This document shows, one piece after another, positions 26,556-32,022 of a DNA stretch of 32,022 nucleotides; positions within the stretch are counted from its first letter, which is position 1, and the number at the start of each line of letters is the position of its first letter. Made by a program: the position numbers and the translations under genes. The notes beneath the pieces were generated by a model that had not been told where the DNA came from, ran no database searches, and saw nothing but the letters and a program-made list of their open reading frames with translations. This DNA comes from Spirochaetales bacterium (GTDB lineage: Bacteria; Spirochaetota; Spirochaetia; JAGLYY01). The DNA lies in assembly GCA_023131935.1 (NCBI GenBank), contig JAGLYY010000030.1, forward strand, positions 1 to 32,022, in the 5' to 3' direction.

Positions 26556-28399
26556 GAACTGCTCCCGTTGGTGTATGGCAGGGGAGAATTATCTTTATAA
26601 TCGTCTTAGTCATTGTAACTTTTCTGGGTTATGGAACGTACATCTTCAGTCTTCAGGTCATAAACGCAACAGAGTATCAGCAGAAAGCACAACGGGTCGC
26701 CCGAAGGGTAATTCCAATTCCAGCTCAACGGGGGAAGATATATGACAGGTATGCTGAAGTTCCTCTTGTTATGAATATTCCCTCCTTCGCTGTTGATATC
26801 ATTCCCGCGGAAGTGCCTGATGCGGACCGAAATAGAGTATATTCAGATCTGGCGGAAATTCTTGGAATACAAACAGAGGATATCAGGAAAAGTATCCCAC
26901 AAAGATACCACCATCTTTATCAACCGGTAGAGGTTAAGAGCGGGGTCACTTTTGGAACAATCACTGAACTGGCCGAACGGATAAATGATTTTCCAGGAGT
27001 TACCTGGCATAACAAACCAATCCGAAAATATCTTGAAATTGGTCCAATCTCCCATATCCTTGGATACGTTGGGAGAATAACTACCGAAGAATTACAGATC
27101 CTGTATAACAAGGGCTATGATATCAATTCAGCCCTTGGTAAAAGCGGAATTGAGAAACAGTATGATGAAATATTGCGGGGAAAAGATGGAGAAAGATACA
27201 GGACTGTAGATGTCCGGGGACGGAGCGTAGTAGATTCTTCCTCTCTAGACGTTCCTCCGGTGAATGGGAAAAATCTCGTACTTACCATTGACAGCCGTAT
27301 CCAGGCTTTGAGTGAAAAGGCCCTTGGGGAGCGTATTGGCTCTGTGGTTGTACTTAAACCGGCAACTGGAGAGATCCTTGCCCTCGTTTCCTATCCATGG
27401 TTTGACCCGAATCAATTTTATACCGACAAAGCAAAAGAGGTTTTCACCAAATTATCCCTTGATCCCAGTTTCCCTTTTTTGAATAGAGCTATACAATCAA
27501 GTTATGCTCCTGCTTCAACTTTTAAAGTAATCATGACCACCGCTGTATTGGAGGAGGAGGTATTTCCTCTAAACAAAAGGGTAACCTGTACGGGGGAGCT
27601 TCCATACGGGGATAGGATTTTCCATTGCCATCGGAAAGCGGGACATGGAAGCCTGAACTTAGCCGAGGGCCTTGCTGAGTCGTGTAATATATTTTTCTGG
27701 ACAATGGGAAGCGAATATCTGGGAGTTGAAAGGATAACCGAATATGCCCGCCGTTTTGGTCTTGGGGTTCGATCGGGAATTGATATCCCGGGAGAGATTA
27801 AAGGACTGGTACCGAGTCCCCAATGGAAAGAGATTCAGTACAATGTGAAGTGGGTTGGGGGAGACACCATGAACATATCAATCGGTCAGGGTGATCTTCT
27901 CGTATCCCCGATACAGATGGCGAATATGGTTGCTATGGTAGTAAATAGTGGCATCACTTTTGTTCCACACATTCTTAAAGAGGTGAGAGATCCTGTTTCC
28001 GGCGAAGTCCTTGAAACTGTAGAGCCAAAGGTTCTTCAGACTTCAAGCATCAGAAAAGAAACCTTCAAAACGGTACAGGATTATATGAGGGGTGTAGTAA
28101 GCAATGGTACTGCCCGTGTAGTAATCACAACAAAAGCTGTTGATGTGGCCGCGAAGACCGGTACCGGCGAGGTGGGTAGAAACCAGACAGAACAATGGAG
28201 CTCATGGTTTGCGTCCTATGCACCATATAAAACCGACGATCCTGATGAGCAGGTTGTTGTGGCGGTGAATGTAGAGGGAACAAATGAGTGGGAATGGTGG
28301 GCTCCAAAGGCCGCAAACATTATTTTCCAGGGCATTTTTGCAAATCAGACCTATGAAGAGGCTGTGGATGCCTTGAATCTCTGGTACTTAAGAAATTGA
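26552..28399 (+). CDS. mrdA: Penicillin-binding protein 2 (elongasome transpeptidase)
   Basis: PAQRGKIYDRY, SSYAPASTFKV (SXXK), SCN motif ESCNIF, KTGT motif AAKTGTGEVG. Confidence 0.96.
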   Translation: MRTAPVGVWQGRIIFIIVLVIVTFLGYGTYIFSLQVINATEYQQKAQRVARRVIPIPAQRGKIYDRYAEVPLVMNIPSFAVDIIPAEVPDADRNRVYSDLAEILGIQTEDIRKSIPQRYHHLYQPVEVKSGVTFGTITELAERINDFPGVTWHNKPIRKYLEIGPISHILGYVGRITTEELQILYNKGYDINSALGKSGIEKQYDEILRGKDGERYRTVDVRGRSVVDSSSLDVPPVNGKNLVLTIDSRIQALSEKALGERIGSVVVLKPATGEILALVSYPWFDPNQFYTDKAKEVFTKLSLDPSFPFLNRAIQSSYAPASTFKVIMTTAVLEEEVFPLNKRVTCTGELPYGDRIFHCHRKAGHGSLNLAEGLAESCNIFFWTMGSEYLGVERITEYARRFGLGVRSGIDIPGEIKGLVPSPQWKEIQYNVKWVGGDTMNISIGQGDLLVSPIQMANMVAMVVNSGITFVPHILKEVRDPVSGEVLETVEPKVLQTSSIRKETFKTVQDYMRGVVSNGTARVVITTKAVDVAAKTGTGEVGRNQTEQWSSWFASYAPYKTDDPDEQVVVAVNVEGTNEWEWWAPKAANIIFQGIFANQTYEEAVDALNLWYLRN

Positions 28400-28413
28400 A
28401 TTAGGAGCATCTG

Positions 28414-29718
28414 GTGAGGAATAGACTTTTCTTTGATTTTCCCCTGTTAATCTCCACAGCATCCCTGATGATAATTGGAATTCTTTTTATCTATTCGAGC
28501 GGAGTGACATCGGATGGATGGGTTTTTTCAAATGAATATATAAAGCAAATCATCTGGGCTTTTCTGGGTCTGGGAATTCTTACAGCCCTCCTTTTTTTCG
28601 ATTACAACCGCTATCGGGACCTGTCCTCGAGTCTTTATATCGGGTTTATCCTCTTACTCGTTATTACCCTCCTTATTGGCAAGCGGGTTAATGGTGCCCG
28701 TTCATGGCTGGGTGTCTTCGATTTTGGGATTCAGCCATCTGAATTTACAAAGATTGCTACGATGCTCTTTCTCGCCCATTTTCTGGAAAGTCGGAAAAAT
28801 TCTATTCAAAAATTATCTACATTCAGTATAAGCCTGGGTATTGTTATGTTACCGGTTCTGCTTATCCTAATTCAACCCGATATGGGGACTGCCCTTGTTT
28901 ACCTTCCCATTTTTTTTGTGATGACCCTGGTGGCTGGAGCAAGATTAAGGTATATACTATTTCTCTTCATTGCGGGGATGCTTACAATTTTCATGAGTAT
29001 ATTTCCAGCTTACACTGAAATGCTCCTGCATCGTGATCTTGTTTTTAATGATATAATCAGTAATCCTCAATATATCATGATAGATATTGTTGCCCTTTCT
29101 ATTATTGGTATTATTGCATTCATAGGATACCGGTGGTTAAAAAAAGGCTATTATTACTGGATTATTTATTCGTTGTTGATACTCATATCCAGTTTGTTAG
29201 GGTCCGTTCTTGTCCGAATGGTGCTGAAAGATTATCAGATGACAAGGCTTATCGTCTTTCTCGATCCTGGTGTTGATCCCCAGGGCGCGGGCTGGAATGT
29301 AATACAATCAATTACAGCTGTAGGATCCGGTGGTTTTTCTGGAAAGGGTTTTCTTCAAGGTACTCAGAGTCATTACCGGTTTCTTCCCCAGCAAAGTACT
29401 GACTTCATTTTTTCGATAATCGCAGAGGAGTGGGGATTCCTTGGAAGCATTATTATTCTTCTCCTTTATGGAATAATTCTTATAAGGGGAATGTTTATCC
29501 TTCTGCACTCTAAAGACACCTTTGGGGTTTATGTAGGCTCCGGAATCGTCGCGATGATTTTCTTCCATGTAATTATCAATATTGGCATGGCAATAGGTAT
29601 TATGCCTGTTACCGGTATTCCGCTCATGTTTTTGTCTTACGGCGGGTCATCCCTGTGGACTGGTTTGATTGGGGTAGGTTTGCTATTAAATATCCATCTC
29701 CGCCGTTATTCTTATTAA
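28414..29718 (+). CDS. rodA: Rod shape-determining protein RodA (SEDS glycosyltransferase), GTG start
   Basis: GARSWLGVFDFGIQPSEFTKIA; QPDMGTALVYLPI; DFIFSIIAEEWGFLGS; GIMPVTGIPLMFLSYGGSSL. Confidence 0.96.
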   Translation: MRNRLFFDFPLLISTASLMIIGILFIYSSGVTSDGWVFSNEYIKQIIWAFLGLGILTALLFFDYNRYRDLSSSLYIGFILLLVITLLIGKRVNGARSWLGVFDFGIQPSEFTKIATMLFLAHFLESRKNSIQKLSTFSISLGIVMLPVLLILIQPDMGTALVYLPIFFVMTLVAGARLRYILFLFIAGMLTIFMSIFPAYTEMLLHRDLVFNDIISNPQYIMIDIVALSIIGIIAFIGYRWLKKGYYYWIIYSLLILISSLLGSVLVRMVLKDYQMTRLIVFLDPGVDPQGAGWNVIQSITAVGSGGFSGKGFLQGTQSHYRFLPQQSTDFIFSIIAEEWGFLGSIIILLLYGIILIRGMFILLHSKDTFGVYVGSGIVAMIFFHVIINIGMAIGIMPVTGIPLMFLSYGGSSLWTGLIGVGLLLNIHLRRYSY

Positions 29719-29739
29719 TGATTAGGAACTGGTTAATTT

Positions 29740-32022
29740 ATGAATCATATCATTCCGGAACAGGACCTCCACAGTGTCCTCTATCAGGTAAAAAACCCAG
29801 TGCGTTATGTTGGAGGAGAATTCGGGTCTATCAGTAAAAGGAATAGCCAGTCCCTGCAGTTTGTACTTTCCTTCCCCGATCTTTATGAGATCGGAATGTC
29901 TAATACCGCAATAAAACTGCTTTACAGAGATATTAATGAAATACCGGGGATTAATTGCGAACGTGTTTTTGCTCCAGCACCCGATTTTGAAGAAGCACTA
30001 AGGATGAGGTCCTTACCCCTTTATACGCTCGAAACGGGGATACCCCTTTCAGAGTGTGATATCCTGGGATTTAGCATTGGATATGAGCTTTCAGCTACGA
30101 ATATACTAACAATTCTTGATCTGGGTGAGATTCCTGTGTTCCGAAAAGACCGCAGTGGTAATGATCCGATTGTGATAGCAGGCGGTCCAGCGGTTACAAA
30201 CCCGCTTCCCTTTAGTGATTTTCTTGACGGAGTATTCATTGGAGAGATTGAAGGGGATTTTTACCAGGTATTACAGAAAGCCGCAGAAATAAAAAAAGGC
30301 GGGGGCGGTCGGAAGGATATTCTCAATCATCTTTCCACCAGTACCGCTTTTTGGACGCCGGAAGGAGATAACAGGGTTAAACGTGACCTGTGGAACGGTT
30401 TTCACCTTGGAAAATCTCAACGTCCAATTCTTGTCCCCTCCTTTAAAACCGTGCAGGACCATGGGGTGGTTGAGATAATGCGTGGTTGTCCAACCGGCTG
30501 CCGGTTTTGTCATGCCGGGATGTTTTATCGACCTTACCGTCAGAAAGGCTTTGCTCAAATAATCGAAGAGGTGGATTTTCTGGTATACAACTGCGGATAT
30601 CGGGAAATAACTCTCTCTTCCCTCTCAACTGGGGATTATCAGAATGTAGATAAACTTGTGCGGTTGCTGAACCACAGGTATTCAGAAGAGGGAGTTTCTT
30701 TTTCTTTACCTTCTCTGCGGGTAGATTCCTTTACCCTGCCTCTACTTGCGGAAGTCAGCCGTGTTCGAAAAAGCGGTTTAACCTTTGCGGTTGAAACCCC
30801 CCGAAGCTCATGGCAGCGTGGAATAAATAAAGAAGTCTCCATTGAACAAACAATTGAAATCCTCAGAGAAGCAAAGACTATGGGCTGGCGAGTTGCAAAG
30901 TTTTATTTTATGCTTGGTTTGCCTGTATCAAAAGGGGAAGATGAAGTTGATTATATTCTCGATTTTCTCTTCGAAACGTGGCGTAAAACAAAAATCCAAT
31001 TGAATGTAAATATTGGAACCTTCATACCGAAACCGCACACCTCTTTTCAATGGGCAGAGCAGCTTACCGAGCAGGTTTCACTTGATAGAATCATGAGACT
31101 GAAATCCGGTGTAAAAGGAAAACCTATTAAAGTAGGTTATCATGGCCCTTTTTCCTCCTATCTTGAAGGAGTCATATCACGCGGGGATGAACGCGTTGGA
31201 AAGTTGATATATAACGCATGGCGGAGGGGTGCCCGTTTAGATGCCTGGGATGATTATCTGAAACGGGATGATTGGAAAGAGGTATTAGCCTCCGCATCAT
31301 GGGATGTTGAAAAAGAGACCTGCCGGGAACGGAATACCGAAGAGAAATTACCCTGGGACCGAATCACTTTAGGAGTAACCAGAACTTTTTTACAAAGGGA
31401 ATATAAACGATCTTTATCTTCTGAAATGACACCACACTGCTTACCTGAATGTAATCACCATTGTGGAGTCTGCTCTTCGGAAAACAGGGTAGTCGAATCA
31501 GTTGAAAAAGATACTATTGAAAAAGAAACTGCCGGTAAGGGTGATTCTCCTGACAGATGGTGGAGGATCCTCTTTGCTTTTGAAAAAAAGGGGAAAGCAG
31601 TCTACCTGTCTCATATCAGCCTGATGGGTGTTATTGAGCGCTCGCTGCTCAGGGCAGGAGTAAAGGTTCGGTATTCAAAGGGATTTAACCCGAAACCGAA
31701 ACTGGAATTTGCTCAGCCTCTGTCACTTGGGATTGGATCGATAGGTGAAGTTGCTGCAATTGAAATCATAAACTTTCAGGAAGTAAAAATATTTATTTCC
31801 AGGATGAACGAAAATCTTCCTTCGGGACTCAAGATAACAAGAGCAGCTATCAATGAACGAACAGCCGGCGGGCGCAAGCCAAAATCTCTCATGGCTCTCT
31901 ATGGAGGGGCAATTTATCAGGTTTTCCCTAGCAGGGAAAACGGAGAGACCGATTTGAAAGAAAAAATTGAAAAGGCACTGAAAGAACAGGACTACTTTGG
32001 TTCAGTTAAGGTGACGGAAGAA
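29740..32022 (+). CDS. Radical SAM protein (TIGR03960-like) fused to a DUF2344/TIGR03936-like C-terminal domain; truncated at window edge
   Basis: Own translation open for 761 codons from ATG 29740; MRGCPTGCRFCHAGMFYRPYR (CX3CX2C); C-terminal region RWWRILFAFEKKGKAVYLSHISLMGVIERSLLRAGVKVRYSKGFNPKPKLEFAQPLSLG. Confidence 0.93.
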   Translation, partial: MNHIIPEQDLHSVLYQVKNPVRYVGGEFGSISKRNSQSLQFVLSFPDLYEIGMSNTAIKLLYRDINEIPGINCERVFAPAPDFEEALRMRSLPLYTLETGIPLSECDILGFSIGYELSATNILTILDLGEIPVFRKDRSGNDPIVIAGGPAVTNPLPFSDFLDGVFIGEIEGDFYQVLQKAAEIKKGGGGRKDILNHLSTSTAFWTPEGDNRVKRDLWNGFHLGKSQRPILVPSFKTVQDHGVVEIMRGCPTGCRFCHAGMFYRPYRQKGFAQIIEEVDFLVYNCGYREITLSSLSTGDYQNVDKLVRLLNHRYSEEGVSFSLPSLRVDSFTLPLLAEVSRVRKSGLTFAVETPRSSWQRGINKEVSIEQTIEILREAKTMGWRVAKFYFMLGLPVSKGEDEVDYILDFLFETWRKTKIQLNVNIGTFIPKPHTSFQWAEQLTEQVSLDRIMRLKSGVKGKPIKVGYHGPFSSYLEGVISRGDERVGKLIYNAWRRGARLDAWDDYLKRDDWKEVLASASWDVEKETCRERNTEEKLPWDRITLGVTRTFLQREYKRSLSSEMTPHCLPECNHHCGVCSSENRVVESVEKDTIEKETAGKGDSPDRWWRILFAFEKKGKAVYLSHISLMGVIERSLLRAGVKVRYSKGFNPKPKLEFAQPLSLGIGSIGEVAAIEIINFQEVKIFISRMNENLPSGLKITRAAINERTAGGRKPKSLMALYGGAIYQVFPSRENGETDLKEKIEKALKEQDYFGSVKVTEE

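Noticed and set aside
1-32022. CRISPR arrays, transposases, integrases, prophage genes
   Set aside because: No regularly spaced direct repeats and no recognisable mobile-element proteins were seen.

Overview
The window is a chromosomal segment, probably from a spirochaete-like bacterium. That lineage guess rests on protein style and gene order and was not tested. Left part (minus strand): the 5' part of a class A PBP (not in the ORF track because it runs off the edge), then a compact operon PHP phosphoesterase - mlaE - mlaF - mlaD - TPR lipoprotein - LysM/M23 - PEGA protein, ending in an intrinsic terminator. Middle: a cNMP-binding/TPR protein, a Crp/Fnr regulator, and a small accessory island between tRNA-Thr(CGT) and tRNA-Tyr(GTA). 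The island carries a small ORF overlapping a retropepsin-like protease with a very basic tail, and a HepT/MntA (HEPN-MNT) toxin-antitoxin pair. Right part (plus strand): YkgJ-type protein, MBL-fold hydrolase, a 1333-aa OmpA-family protein with alternating Ig-like repeats, mltG, dnaG, rpoD, a zinc-ribbon coiled-coil protein, RNase P RNA (rnpB, also absent from the ORF track), a TPR protein, mreBCD-mrdA-rodA, and a 3'-truncated radical SAM/DUF2344 fusion. The most notable observations are the retropepsin/small-ORF pair, the A/B higher-order repeat in the OmpA-family protein, a G9 tract inside a palindromic-repeat-like insertion in the cNMP/TPR gene, the Mla operon extended with envelope-remodelling genes, and two promoters that predict leaderless mRNAs. 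No CRISPR array, transposase, integrase or prophage was seen.
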